From contig MNCI01000967.1 of assembly GCA_015680685.1 (NCBI GenBank), positions 188,964 to 252,963 of the forward strand: DNA of 64,000 nt, given 5' to 3'. Both the position numbers and the translations under genes were made by a program. This DNA comes from Gnetum montanum. Lineage: Eukaryota > Streptophyta > Gnetopsida > Gnetales > Gnetaceae. The notes below the pieces were generated by a model that did no database searches, was not told the DNA's origin, and worked only from the letters and a program-made list of their open reading frames with translations. Of the stretch, positions 35,437 through 47,471 are shown one piece after another (the first letter of the stretch is position 1; each line of letters starts with the position of its first letter).

Positions 35437-36620
35437 ATGAATATGTATAGTAGACATGATCATGATGTTGGTGGGGCCCGTAGATTAGAAGGGCCTAATG
35501 ATAGGCAAGCATAGCCTCCTCAAACATTTAGTAGTGGTCTTGCAAATAGGCAGCCAGATATTATACAATAACTATTACAGATCCTATAGTAGCATGTTGT
35601 AGCTAGTGATGCTCATGTTCCCATGGTTAGGGAAGTGGGAAGTGGTAGTGGTAGTGGAGGCTCAAGAGAATCAAATAGGTAGCCTATTAATATGGAATTG
35701 GTAGAGCAATTTCAAAAGTTGGGATCTCCTAAATTTGATGGCACAAAATGGTTGGAGGAATTGTAAAAGGCTTTTGATTTAATGGGCTACTCATTAGTTC
35801 AGCAGAATCACTTGGTAGTCTATCAATTGGTTGGTACTACCCAGCGTTGGTGGACAACTAAAGAATAAGCCAAGGGATGGATTGGCTAAGAGGTGCCATG
35901 GGATGATGTTATAACATCTTTCAGAGACAGTTATGTGTCTACCCAATATTCTTAAGCCAAGGAGAATGAGTTCTACCATTTGTATGAATGTAGTTGATCT
36001 ATGGCAAAGCATGATGCTCATTTTACTAAGCTTAGTAGTTATGTATCACATATGTAGAGAGCTACTTGGGTATAGGAAAATTGATTTGTTAGAGGTGTGA
36101 GGCCATATTTGAAGGACCACATATTATCCCTTAGATTGACATCCTATGATGAGACTAGAGTAGTTGCCATGAATTTAGAGAGGAGTTAGTAGGAGGATGC
36201 AGCCTGTAGAGAGAGGTGATAGGGGTAGAAAAGAGGGCCGACATTCAGAGATAGGCTTGGCCCCTCCAAGAAAGCTTATGGACATGGAGGTGAGCATCCA
36301 ACACTAGCTCATGATCCTACTATTGGATTTGGTCATGGATCTATTATTTGTTATAGATGTGGGTAGCTTGACCATTTGCAGAGGGATTGCTAGAATTGTT
36401 TTGCATGTAGGTAGCTAGGACACTAAGTTAGGAACTATCCAAAATAGGTAGGCAGTAGTAGAGGAGATAGGGACTAAGGACAACAATGTCTAGTTTAGGG
36501 TGGGCATGGAGCACCTATAACTCAACCAAGAGGAGTGAACCAGAGGACTTAGGGATGGATGTCTTCCTTAACAGATTAGCCATTGGATGTGCAGCCAAAC
36601 ATAGTGATGGAGATGAAAGG
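35437..36620 (+). pseudogene. T6 gag with CCHC knuckles
   Basis: From ATG at 35437 one frame runs through a Gly/Ser-rich part (about 35640) to the capsid core: LGSPKFDGTKW (about 35720), then LVGTTQRWW, PWDDVITSFRDSY and ENEFYHLYE. After VRGVRPYLKDHIL the C-terminal part has two knuckles, one intact in spacing (C-x2-C-x4-H-x4-C, about 36348) and one with the last Cys lost (about 36395). This core differs from the Athila-like and Tat-like gags in the window and fits chromovirus gag. About twenty stops interrupt it. Confidence 0.7.
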
Positions 36621-36732
36621 TACAATTTTGGGCTTTGATGTATTAATTTTATTCAATCCATGTGCTAGAAATTCTTCCTTAGATCTTATGATTGTACATC
36701 ATGTAGCTCTTGTATGCCATTCTCTTTCTCCT
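36621..36732 (+). pseudogene. T6 protease, first residues only
   Basis: LGFDVLILFNPCARNSSLD occupies the place of the usual VLFDSGATHSFI block, with the catalytic Asp-Ser-Gly changed to Asn-Pro-Cys. It breaks off at the T7 LTR. Confidence 0.45.
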
Positions 36733-38176
36733 TGTTACAATTGAAATAATCAATTGTTGTAAAATCAAAAGATTTGGTGCAATAGCCTTAACCTCGAATC
36801 CCTAAGGCCTCCAAAAGATGGGATTTATGATGCATTCAATAGTCTTGTAGATCACCCAAGAACTTATGAAATGTAAAATAGGGGAGATGGATGGGAGGTA
36901 GAGAAAATAATACGCAAAAATTATAGATTTGAAAAGAGGAAAGAAAATGTAGATTGCACATAAAAATGAAATTTTAAAAATTTATTTAAGAATAGAAAGA
37001 ATGAGTTTCAGAAATATGTATAATAAATGCCAATGAGAGAGCAAAGGGGGTTCACTAGGGTAGGAGTTTAGAGCTTGTTGAAGCTAATGTGATCTACTCC
37101 ACAATCTAGGTGTTGAGTCACTCTTGATGCTTTTGAACTTTCTCTATTGCAAACTGTAGATTTGACACTTGGTCACTGCTGGGGGTTGAGAAGAGTTAGG
37201 AATTTGGTTGCAAAATTTCTCCATGCTAGGGTTTAAGAATCCTAGAAATGTAGCATTGAAACCAAAACCCACAAGTCTTAAGTGGGGTAATAGGGCTGTA
37301 GGGGTTCCACACTAGGGAGGCTCGAAGAAGCTACATTTCTCCAAGGTTGCAAGAGCTCATAGATGCAAAGATTACTATGTGTTCAAAATGCCAAAGGTGT
37401 GGAAATTCAAAAGGGTGTTGTGAGTTTGATTTTATAAGTTATGGACCATGATTTTTGTTGCAAATTTCTTGACAGATTGGCTGCAAATTACTGCAAATTT
37501 TTGGCATGTACAAGTGAGATGGGTGCCCAAATTTGGGGGGTTACTATGTATAGTAAGTGCTAAACCCTCATGGCCATTTTTTTTACTATAAATAGTAACT
37601 GGGGCACACCTTCTATGCTAAAGGTAGATCTTCTATGTTGGGCTTTAATATTCCACACTAAAGCGGTTGGTCAACCTTGAAGTCATTGGAGTATTGAAAT
37701 CTTGGTCAAGTTTCTTGCAGACTAGGGTCTTATAGTTTCTATGAAATGGGTGAAGCATCCATGCTAGGAAAATATCCACGTTGAGGGGGAAAGGTTTTCA
37801 CACTGTGCATGTAGTCTCCACACTAGGGGAATGATGTTTCCATGCTTGGGGGGTGGGTGGGGCAGGAAGCCTCCACCCCTCCACACTAGGGGTAGGTGAG
37901 ATTTACCCCTTGTAGGAGTTTTAGCATAGTGAAGTGTATACCCCCCATAAAATCCCTCAAATTGTCATTTTTGACATCCCAAAAAGGCATTTTCACTCCC
38001 TCAAGCCAAAACATAGATACTAGGTGAATTTTTTAACTTGGAAAATGAGACTTTGTTCACTTATGAGGCATTTTCAGCCCCAAAAGTATGAAATATGTGA
38101 GATTGCCTTGGGTTTCATGGGGTGAAGGCTACTTGATGGAAATCAGTTACAACATGAAAATGTTTGTGGTGTTTTA
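36733..38176 (-). repeat. T7 3' LTR (about 1.44 kb)
   Basis: Left edge TGTTACAATTGAA aligns with the reverse of the T8 LTR end (TGTAGCGACCGAA). Right edge gives TAAAACACCAC on the minus strand, like the T8 start TGAAACACTCC. The T1 LTR is homologous over its length. It has repeated phrases around CCACACTAGGG and CCATGCTAGG at 37215, 37305, 37660, 37760, 37820 and 37890. Confidence 0.75.
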
Positions 38177-38192
38177 ATGGCCCATCTTTGTT
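38177..38192 (-). promoter_or_regulatory. T7 polypurine tract
   Basis: On the minus strand AACAAAGATGGGCCAT precedes the LTR; T8 has GACAAAGAGGGACCAA in the same place. Confidence 0.7.
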
Positions 38193-39043
38193 GGTGTTTG
38201 GAGGATCAACCTGAGGGGCACTAACAAAGAATAAAAAATACCACTATAGGTCCACCAACAACATTCCCACTCCATGCTTGTAATAATGGGATAAGGCTAT
38301 GATGAAGAGATGGTTATGAGGTCATGGGAAAATGGTCATGAGGGCTAGCATGCATTCCAAATGTGACATCATGGCTATAGTATGATACTTGAATGTTTTG
38401 AAGTGTTGGTCACTTAGTGAATGCATTTGAGGATCCAATCACTTCACTCTAAGATTTATTTGGCCATTGGGCTTTGAGGCTTCATTGGCCATTCAACCCC
38501 TTTGTAATTTGCTTCTCCTATTTTGTTTTGTAGGGTGAGAACTTCATTGGGCCTAATTGCCAGTGTTGATTAGATCTGGTTTCTCATTGAGTGAGTTGTA
38601 TTACACTCAATAGACTTGGTTTTTCCATCAAAGAGAGGTGTGTTATGCTTGAAAAACTTAATGGTTTGCCCACTAAATGAGCTATGTTACATTAAAGTGG
38701 ACTTGAGGATGGAGCATGATCAAGAGATATCATATGGCCATAGTGCATGAGTGACGAACATAGGTCAACATTGTTTCCCAAGGTATGAAATGTTATGGGG
38801 TTGGGCTTAAGGAGTAGTGCTAGATGGAGGTTAATGATATAGGCATCCTTGACATAGTAGGAGAAACTCATTGAATCATGTACATCAAGGTCATGTGGTG
38901 ATTTTCTACCATGATGGGTTGCACTTTTGCAATGGCTCTAGGCTTCATCCTGCAAACACAATTCTAAGATGATAAGAAAACCAAGCCAATAGAGCATGTC
39001 ATGACATTACAATGTGTATAGGACACATAAAATGATAAAACCA
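38193..39043. other. T7 3' untranslated region, no gene
   Basis: This lies between the integrase-side motif array and the polypurine tract. No frame is supported. Confidence 0.5.
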
Positions 39044-39265
39044 AGCCACCACCACTACTATTTTATGGCTATGGCAAGCCATGATGCTAGTTTAAGGCCT
39101 TGGTAGACCATGGTGCTAGTTTAGGATCATAGTGGACCATGGTATTGATTTAAGGCCTTGATAGGCTATGTTGCCAGTTTAAGGTCTCAGCGGGTCATGG
39201 TGTCAGCAAGTTTAGGCCATGGTAGGTCATGCTACTAGTTTAAGGCCTTGGCATGTCATTGTTGG
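39044..39265 (-). repeat. T7 boundary motif array, integrase side
   Basis: About six units of roughly 35-40 bp, each with GCTAGTTTAAGGCC followed by a GGCCATGG-like part (plus strand). This is the reverse complement of the AAACTAGCA motif of T8. Confidence 0.8.
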
Positions 39266-39271
39266 GTAGGC

Positions 39272-40410
39272 TTAGTTATTGATGATTAATGGATATAAGT
39301 AATATGACTTCAAATAGGAATGATTGACCAGATTGGCCAACTCATTCTCATTCATATCAACAATCCTGAATGCTTCATTTCTATAGGCTGTAGTAACAAG
39401 AAAGAAACCTTTCCAATTGGATGAGAATTTATCTACATGATTGCAGATGGCTTTGAGGACTACGTCATACTCCTTGATCTTACACTTGGCCAAGTTATGG
39501 TGGTGGTAATGTTTTTGCCTCTCTTGATAGTGTTTGATGTGAGAAAGCACTTGCATACATTACTCTTCCATCAAGTCTAAGGCAACTATCCACAACTCCT
39601 TATTCAGTTATCATTGATGATGTCAGTCAAGGCTACTTGGAGTGGTGACACCTACAATTCAAGAGGTAAAACAACTTTAGAACCATAAACCAGGGGTTAC
39701 ACTAGTTGCCATGCGTATGTTGTTCTGTAGGCTCACAGTGCATGGACAAGCCACTCATGCCAGTTGCACTTGCTATTGTTGAGAATCTTCTTGAGTAATT
39801 TGATGATGGCCTTGTTGCTTACTTCTACTTTTCCATTGGCTTGAGGGCAATAAGGTGATGAAAAAGAATGCTTAATTCCTAGGTCATGATAGAAATCTTT
39901 GGTTTCTTTGCTATTGAATTGTGGTCCATTATCTATAACTATGGTCATGGGTATGTTAGAATGGGCTACAATGTTAACCAAGATAAATTTGTAGACTTGT
40001 TTAGATGTAGTCTTTGTTAGGGGAATAGCTTCAATCCACTTAGTAAAGTAGTCAATTATGGTGATGATGAAGCTATGCCCTATGGAAGACTTAGGTGTCA
40101 TAGGTCCAATGATATTTAACCACCATTGTTGAAACTACCTAGTGATCTAAGTATTGTGCAACTTAGTCAGTGACACATGCATGAGGTTGCTATGTCATTG
40201 GCATGTGTCACAATGTTTAATCTTCTGTAGGTAGTTGCATTTCATATGGGGCTAGTAATAGCCTAACTATATAATCTTAGTGTTCATAGCTATAGGTACT
40301 ATATGTCCTTCATTAACACCCTTGTGAACCTCCTCTAGGACTATTCTAGGTTTGGTTTTACCTAAGAAATTTAGCGATAGACCATCATAGGATCATTGAC
40401 ATAATGTGTT
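39272..40410 (-). pseudogene. T7 integrase
   Basis: The zinc finger ends in IKHCDTCQ (about 40215). The core starts WWLNIIGPM, where the first catalytic Asp is Asn; the second Asp is in IDNGPQFNS (about 39920) and the Glu in NGKVEVSN (about 39825). The C-terminal part (39272-39556) carries LKAICNHVDKF and FRIVDMNENELAN blocks that match T8 (LKAICEHVRKF, FKLVDMDDNEFSN). No chromodomain is seen. The N-terminal part is in a decayed frame. It would insert the element's DNA. Confidence 0.8.
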
Positions 40411-40713
40411 ATTGCCTATGATGACATACTACTTCAATCTTTTGCATACAATGCCCTTTTGAGTAGTAGTCAAGCCTTGTGAGGATTCTTGATGCACAAG
40501 GTAAAATTTGATATTGTCATACCACTCAAGAGTAGTGTGAACTTTGGCCACAAAGGTATCCTTAGTGTTCTATGTGATGGGGATAGCATAGTCCATGATT
40601 AAGTTGGGAAACTTACTAAACACATTTGGCATTATACTGAGGGCTAGCATTGCAATGGCATTGGCTATGGCCTTCTCATTTTGGGGTATGTGTTGGATAT
40701 CAACATCTACACA

Positions 40714-41013
40714 CTATTGTAACAATTGCTTTCCTAGGTCACAGTAAGATTGTAAATGTTTAGCTTTACATGCATAGACCTTGATTACATGGTTAATGAC
40801 AAGTTGCAAATTTCCTTTGATCATTAAGCATCTAATTCCTAGGTCATGAGCCACCATCATCCCTCTAATTAAACCCTCATACTTTTCTATGTTGTTGGTG
40901 CACAAAAGCTCAAAATGATAGGCGAAGGGTTGGATTTCACTAGATGGGAATGTTATGATTACAACAACACTTGCACCATGGGTAGTTGAAGCTTTGTCAA
41001 AGTGCATGCCTAC
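40714..41013 (-). pseudogene. T7 second RNase H domain, downstream half
   Basis: The frame has MHFDKASTTHGA, then a TNNIEKYEGLIRGM block and VINHVIKVYACKAKHLQSY, which align with T8 54385-54650. The AEYE-type TNN motif marks the extra, archaeal-like RNase H known from the Tat lineage. It is cut at 41013 by the T8 insertion; the upstream half is at 59115. The usual Asp of FDGA is kept as FDKA. Confidence 0.8.
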
Positions 41014-42535
41014 TAAAACACCCAAAAATTTGAAGACATTCTTGCTTCACCAAGTGTTTGCAAAACACGTAGTGTTATGGCAGTTCTTCAGGAGATAAAT
41101 GCTCTGATTTTTAGACTGTCCACTTCGGCAAGTTTTCTAAGTCAAGGAGTCTTGCTACGCTACGCTATGCCATGTAGCATAGCAAACTTCAGAAGACGTT
41201 TGCAGAAGCACAATGCTATGCTATGCTATGCAACGTAGCACAGCATAGCAAAAGCTGGACGATCGGTCTGTTTGCCTGAGTTTAAGTCGTTTGGCAATGT
41301 CTCCTTCTATTAGAAAGTGGTGAACTTGGCCAAAATTAGGTCATGTTTTCTACTACACTATGCTAAGCTACCTGGTGCAGCGAGGCGTAGCAATTCTGTG
41401 GAAGTTGACAACAGGCAACTCAAAAGGTGGGATCAACAAGTTCACAAGCATCGCAATGCAAAGAGGCAAAGTTTGCAGATTGGTGACATTTTTTGTGACT
41501 ATGGCTAGTCACTATGCTACACTACACTACATAGCATAGAAAACATACAATGAACAACCTGCACTTTTGAAAGGCTTTCTACACATGTAGCAAGATGCGT
41601 AACAAGACGCTACGCTATGCCATCATGCTACTCTATAGAGCATAGCAAAGTGGCAAGTGATTATGCAACATTAATGCACCTCACCTAATTGTACTGTTGC
41701 TCTAATAGTGTAATTACAATGTGGTAGGTTTGTAATGATGGCGTGGTAGGCTCACCTAATAGTCATGTAGGCACATGCAGCATAGATAGGTCAGCATAGG
41801 CCCAAGGCACGTGGCATCCAAACTACATCTTTCGTGAACCCTTGGTCCTATAAATACCCCAATGAGTGATGCTCAAAAGATCTTTTTTGCACTTTTGGAA
41901 TCCCCCTTTTTCAAAGCTTTTTAGTCCCAAGTTTGTTTTCTCGGCAATCTGGTTGACTAACAGTCTAGTTGGCTGATAAGAAAAAGTTGGCACTGTAACC
42001 TCAAGCATTGTAAGCTTTCTATTTAACATTGTAAACAGTTAGCACTTTTTAGTTGGCATTCTCTTCTACTCCTTTCTACCACCTTGGTAGCACTTTGCAT
42101 TGTTAACGACTGAGTTCATGTTCAAGCTCATAGCCCTCTTTCTCTACATGTCTTGGTTACTCTTGGGATCTTTGCACTTCCTAGTGCTGTGCAACCAGTT
42201 GTATCCATCTTGACAGAGCGAGGTCATAGCTTCGAAGCGGTGCATTTTTCTAACTGCATTTTTACATTATCTCCTATTTACTATTGCATTTTACATTATT
42301 TTCTATTTCTTTTGCATTTAAGCATTACTTCGCGTTGTCAGTCTTGTTTTCAAGTCACATGTTGCAAAAGGTTATATAGACATTGACTAAGTCCCTGTTT
42401 GATCAACCAGACCATTCAGGGCATCCCATTTCTGTCCCATCTAGCATGTCCCTCTTGTGGAAACAGGGTTAAGACCATCAACGGTCAACGACCCGTCAAC
42501 ATTTTTTCTAGTCGTCGACGTTTTCGGTCGCTACA
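41014..42535 (+). repeat. T8 5' LTR (1522 bp)
   Basis: It starts TAAAACACC (TG lost by one transition) and ends GGTCGCTACA. TATA box TATAAATA is at 41849-41856. At 41145-41250 and 41510-41650 are dense, self-complementary GCTACGCTATGC / GCATAGC motifs. The 3' end is rich in TTTTGCATTTA-like text. It matches 57586-59114 throughout. Confidence 0.9.
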
Positions 42536-42558
42536 GTCTTTCTGGCACTAGAAGGAGG
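42536..42558 (+). promoter_or_regulatory. T8 primer-binding site
   Basis: GTCTTTCTGGCACTAGAAGG follows the LTR; the part from TGG on would pair with a tRNA 3' end. T1 has the same site. Confidence 0.65.
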
Positions 42559-42585
42559 GCCTTTTGATGCTTTTTTTCGTGTGTC

Positions 42586-43072
42586 ACGGTAGCCCTGTAA
42601 GCCTTCTACATCCTGATATGCATTAGCATAAACGCGACACCCTTTTGTGGTTGTTTATGCATCATGCGGTGTAGATCAGTCTCCTCGATGGTTCGTCAGG
42701 AACCCTACATGACACAAAGGCTCCGATTGCTAGTTAACTTGCCTCCTTCTTATGGTAGCCATGTAAGCCTTCTACACCATGATACACATTAGCGTAAACT
42801 TAACATCCTTTTGTGGTTGTTTATGCATCGTGCAGTGTAGATCGGTTGCCTTGACGGTTCCTCGGGAACCCTACAGGATGTAAAGCCTCCAGTTGCCAGT
42901 TGACTTGTTTGTCTTACGGTAGTCTTGCATGTGTTATGTATCCTACCATGTACTAGCGTAAACGTGACACTCTTGTGTGGTTGTTTATGTATCGTGTGGT
43001 ACAAATCGATCGCCTCGATGGCTCCTTGGGAACCCTGCAAGACATAAAGCCTTTTTTTCTTTTTGATTGCTT
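42586..43072 (+). repeat. Three tandem 165-bp units in the T8 leader
   Basis: Units begin at 42586, 42752 and 42916 (ACGGTAG or ATGGTAG) and share TTGTGGTTGTTTATGCATC and GGGAACCCT-like parts. Each could fold through the paired CGATGG/CCTCGATGG-like ends, but that is not tested. Confidence 0.8.
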
Positions 43073-43165
43073 GCCAACGTTTTGCTCTTCTTGTTCACAA
43101 AACTGCTTAGCTTTCCTGATTTCTTTGCTTTTTTCACGTTTGCAAAATTGTCTAGCTTAGTAACA

Positions 43166-45830
43166 ATGACTTCTGCAACTACCGCTGCTAATACCTTCAA
43201 CGTGGAGGTTCCCATCATGGTTCAAGGAACCATTAGTGTTGAATAACCGCTGAACGTAATGCTGGAAACACGTCAATCCCTCAGGATCCAAAATTGGGGG
43301 CCTAAGGGCTTGGCCTAGCAACATGAGTGTTACAACTTCCTCTATGCGAAGGTTTAGGAAAACCTGCCTTTGGACATACATGAGTTTGAAAGCAAACATA
43401 GCTTCGAGTTCTCTTACTGCGATGGGAATGAGTTTCTTCCCACTCCTGGTGCTTCCATACCTTTGACACAAATAAACTAAAGGTCGCTAAATCAACTAAT
43501 GCAGTTGGCTAGGATTAGGGAGCAACAAGACACAACATCTAACCAAGGTGACGCTTTCCAAGACGGACATGAGGAACTCGATTCCCAATCCAATGAGGGA
43601 GGTCCAACCAACCCTGTTCCTATCCCTCCTACCTAAGCCTTCTGGGCCAACCTATTTTCTATCACCGCTCCCTTTGTCATCACACCTATGCTCCCGTAAC
43701 CTACAACTACAGCTGCAATGGGTAGTCATGTCACATTCCTGGCATATCAACACCCTTATTCTCCTATTTCATTTGTAGCAACTATGCCTCCAAAAATTAT
43801 TTAGTAGCCCATTCTTGTGGTGCATCATGCACCAATCATGGCTACCCTATCGCATATTCATGCTATGCCCACTTTACAAGCATATGCCACTTCAGTTTCA
43901 ATTCCTACTTTCACATTTGTTCCACCAACCGTGGTGGGCCCAAGCCCATCTACATGGTGGACCCTGCTTACTTCTTCGCCTATTCCACAACCATCGTAGA
44001 TGTCTCATTATTTTCACCATCAAACCTACTAAACCCCACAAATGGTAAAACCTAACATGGAGCTATGGTCTATTCCACTAGTGACAAAAGCGGTCTATCC
44101 AGCAGCACAACCTACGGTTGCCACTCCAACTGCACCACCTACCAGGTGGTGGATGGCGCAAGCAGCATCGCTTAAGGGGGGTGCCCCAATGGTACCCTTG
44201 ATGGGTCACACCACCACCCCTACCATTCCATAGGTGGGGGTTACCTCGGTAGTTCCCCAACCACCCACAACGTCACAGGGTCTGGACCAAGCATTCCAGC
44301 TCATCCACAGCCTCACTAAGAAAATCAAACGCATCAAGGCTATCAGGTTTGACACAGTACAAGTCATGGACTTTTACCAGGATGACCCCATCAGCCCTGC
44401 AATCCCTGCTCTGACGTTACCCTTTGGGATGTCTCTCCCACACTTCACAAAGTACGATGGGGAGGGGGATTCCAACGCACATCTAGTTACCTTTAGGTCT
44501 GAGTCTCTCCTATTGCAACAATGGCTACACATGATCATTCATGTCTTTGCCATGTCCCTAGCCAGGAGAGCCTTATATTGGTACCGCACACTGACACGCT
44601 CATCTATTTCAACTCTAGAAGAGCTTTTGACCTAGTTCGTGATGCGCTTCAAGTATAACTTAAAGTTGGAAATCACGCTGGACTAGCTGATGAGTGTGAA
44701 GCAAGAGCCTTTGGAGCCGGTCAAGAAGTTCATCCAGCGATGGAGCACAACCCTTAACAAAATTCGTGAGCCCATTGCAGAGGCCCACTTGCTGGCCGTC
44801 TTTAAGGGTGCAGTGAATGACTTTATCAAGTGTAAATTGTACTACCTTGCCCCTCACACTCTTAGTCAAGCCTTCGCTTAGACTAAGAGTATACAAGACG
44901 TGGTTGAGGCAAGCAAAGACCCAGCCTACATTGCTTACAAAAACACCTTCACAAAGAAGGACAAGGGTAAGGCCTCGACAACCATAGTGGCCATTGTGGT
45001 GAGTGAGGCCAAGGCCATACCTAGTAACAATGGTAACAAGAGCAACAAGAAACCAGTTGTACCCGAAGCTAACCCCATGCCCAAGCAGGGTAACACGTCG
45101 CAACCTCCAATACCCGCACCTAAGACATCTACACAACCCAAACCAAAGTTTGAGCATAAAGATCGCTCAAAGTACATCTCACTGCCTTTCAAACCTTCAA
45201 AACATCTAAAGCAGCTATTGGCAGTAGGGCACATGCAATAAAAACAAATGTCGCAAGAAGCAATTAGCAGGCATCAACACTATTGTGAGCTCCTTAAGAA
45301 CCCCTCTTTGGCCCTGCTCAATGAGCCCCTAGTTCCTAAGGGTTTCAAGCTAGATAGGTTTTGTGACTATCATCAATAGTGTGGTCACAACACAGATTAC
45401 TGTTTGGCATTGCAGGATGACATCCAAAGATTGATCGACCAGGGAAAATTGGTGTTGGACAAAAGAAACCTAGTACGTCTGGAAAATCAATCTATGCATG
45501 TCTACACAGACCCCCTCAACGCCAAAAATGTTGGTTATGTCATCAACACCATTGGTATTGACAGTGATCCTAGGCCACCCTAGCAGCCATTTGTGGTCCG
45601 TGTGCCTCAGCGTGGCACACCAGCACCACAAGTAGCTAATCAAAGCTCACAACAACCGTTTGTTCTGAGAGTCCCTCCACGGGTGTCTACGTCCACACTA
45701 CCTATTAGCGAAACCATGCTACTTCGCTCGCTAACACTGTTAGCACCGTTCATCATTAGGGGGCCAATTCATTTGATAGCCCCTACCCTACACAAGACAA
45801 CTGCACATCCTTCTTATCCTAAAAAATGAG
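43166..45830 (+). pseudogene. T8 gag
   Basis: From ATG at 43166 one frame continues to the protease without a shift. The N-terminal part aligns with T1. A Pro/Thr/Ala-rich linker follows (43550-44280), then the capsid core: LPHFTKYDGEGDSNAHL, LARRALYWYRTL (about 44560), EPVKKFIQRWSTTL and FKGAVNDFI. A Lys/Pro-rich segment leads to the knuckle-like FCDYHQ and CGHNTDYCLAL (about 45360), then QRLIDQGKLVLD. These are Tat gag features. About ten stops break it. Confidence 0.8.
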
Positions 45831-46123
45831 AAGTGTGTTTCGTAGGTGAGACGTCGAAGAGGAATGACACCTAAGGCATTCCCAAGCCTACATCTTCACC
45901 CGCTACGTCTATGCCCTTGTCGCCAAAAATGAATGTTGCTATAATAGCGTAATCCATGCCACCCTACCAAAAAGGGTCTAAACCTAGATCTGAAGTTGCC
46001 CCTCGGGAAATTCATCTTTTGGGACAAGTCGAACAAGAGGAAAGCACAAAACAGGAGAGTGGCCAAAACCTTTTGGATGCCCTCACTTAGGTCAAGCAGG
46101 CTCTAAAATAAAAAAGCACTACA

Positions 46124-46910
46124 ATGAGCTTGTACGACTTGATCATGGCATCTGTATCACACCGCGAGGCTTTGATCCACAAGTTGACAGTGATTCTGGT
46201 CGATGAAGACATGCTAGCAGAAGAGGAAGTGATCCACTCGATCATGCTTCCCTCTGCACTAGTAGAGCTTGAGTCATCCCAAATGACTTTTAGTGACGAA
46301 TCCATCAGGGAAGATCCTGAAAGGGATCATGTGACCACAGCACCTCTTTTCATCATAATTCGGGTTGGCCAACACCAGATCCGAAGGGTACACAGTGATG
46401 ATGGAGCTGCCATGAATGTCATCCCCTTCCCTATCGTGGATAAGTTGGGCTTGGTTGACCAGATCAAACCCACAATGACATCATGCCTAAGGTTGTTCAA
46501 CGGGGCACGTGTCTTGGTGAAAGGCATAGTCCACATAGACTTCGTAGCAGGGGACTAGTTCCCCACAAATGCAACATTCATTGTGATTGAGGAAATGCCT
46601 GGGTTTAACTTGATCTTGGGGAGATCATGGTTAGCACAACTTAGGGCTGTCTCCTCACCCATATACTAGGAAATCCACCTACCGTATGTAGGCAGGGAGG
46701 TGGTGATCTGTGGTGACGAAGTAGTAGCATAAGCTATCAGTAATGTAGACACGGAGCAGGGTTTAGAGGTCGTAACCTCTAAGAATGAAGTGCCTACTAA
46801 CGTGCACATTAACCAATCAGTTGGAGAATCGACCCAGTAGGCCGGTCTCCAAAATGAAAGCACATGGGTTGAGTTGCCCTTCCAATAGAGGGACAATGAT
46901 GTGGATGAGG
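46124..46910 (+). pseudogene. T8 aspartic protease
   Basis: Same frame as gag. The catalytic loop is SDDGAAMNVIPF (about 46395-46430), with Asp-Asp-Gly in place of Asp-Ser-Gly, a form I associate with this lineage. Then come KLGL, LVKGIVHIDF and, after a stop, MPGFNLILGRSWLAQL (about 46600), the second conserved block. The tail to 46910 is acidic. In most relatives RT follows at once; here the frame ends and 5.7 kb intervene. Confidence 0.8.
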
Positions 46911-47061
46911 GCCTTGGAAAAACATCTCAACCTTACATTCTGATCAACCCATGATGGGTCAAGAAGCAACTACACATAGCGTAGCAACCCCACTATTTCC
47001 TGCCCAATTATCATCCCTTGCACATTCACCGCCTTTTGCCTTGTTAACATACCATCCTTCT

Positions 47062-47302
47062 GTCATGCTATGCTATGGCCCGAAATGACCTAAAACTATG
47101 CTATGCTATGGCCCGAAATGGCCTAAAACTAGCATAAGTTACCAATTATCCATTGTTCAAGTTGTTAATGTATCATCTCTTTGACATGTTACGTAATGGC
47201 TCGAAATGGCCTAAAACTAGCAATGGTCCGAAATGGCCTAAAATTAGCGATGGCCCGAAACAACCTAAAACTAGCAAGCACTCGAAACGGCCTAAAACTA
47301 GC
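47062..47302 (+). repeat. T8 boundary motif array, after protease
   Basis: Seven or so units of about 25-40 bp, consensus GGCCCGAAATGGCCTAAAAC followed by TAGCA. The first two units are led by CTATGCTATG, the LTR motif. Confidence 0.85.
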
Positions 47303-47375
47303 ACACGAAAAACATGAAAATTTTACGCAATGCACAAGTTAACGCAGAATTAATTTCTTTTCTGAAATTATTTTC

Positions 47376-47381
47376 TTTATT
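47376..47381 (-). terminator. Polyadenylation signal of the antisense gene
   Basis: AATAAA on the minus strand, about 90 bp downstream of the stop at 47472. Confidence 0.5.
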
Positions 47382-47471
47382 AAAAAATTTTTCCTGTTGA
47401 CAATGTTTGCAAAATTTTTTACAAAATTTGTTATGCAAAAATTCAAAATTCTAAAAAAAGGTCCCATGTGG

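Larger units (their letters stand above)
32509..36732 (+). mobile_element. T6: chromovirus-like Ty3/gypsy element, 5' part
   Basis: A 2.85-kb LTR, a tRNA-Met-type primer site, gag with zinc knuckles and the start of protease are present; T7 interrupts the rest at 36733. A long LTR with TGTTACA-type ends and this primer site suit the Tekay/Del group of chromoviruses, but RT and chromodomain are not in view to prove it. Confidence 0.65.

Noticed and set aside
44660-45157. 165-codon minus-strand frame in T8 gag
   Set aside because: Complement of the gag capsid region; no independent support, unlike the antisense gene at 47472-51868, which has splice borders and its own signals.
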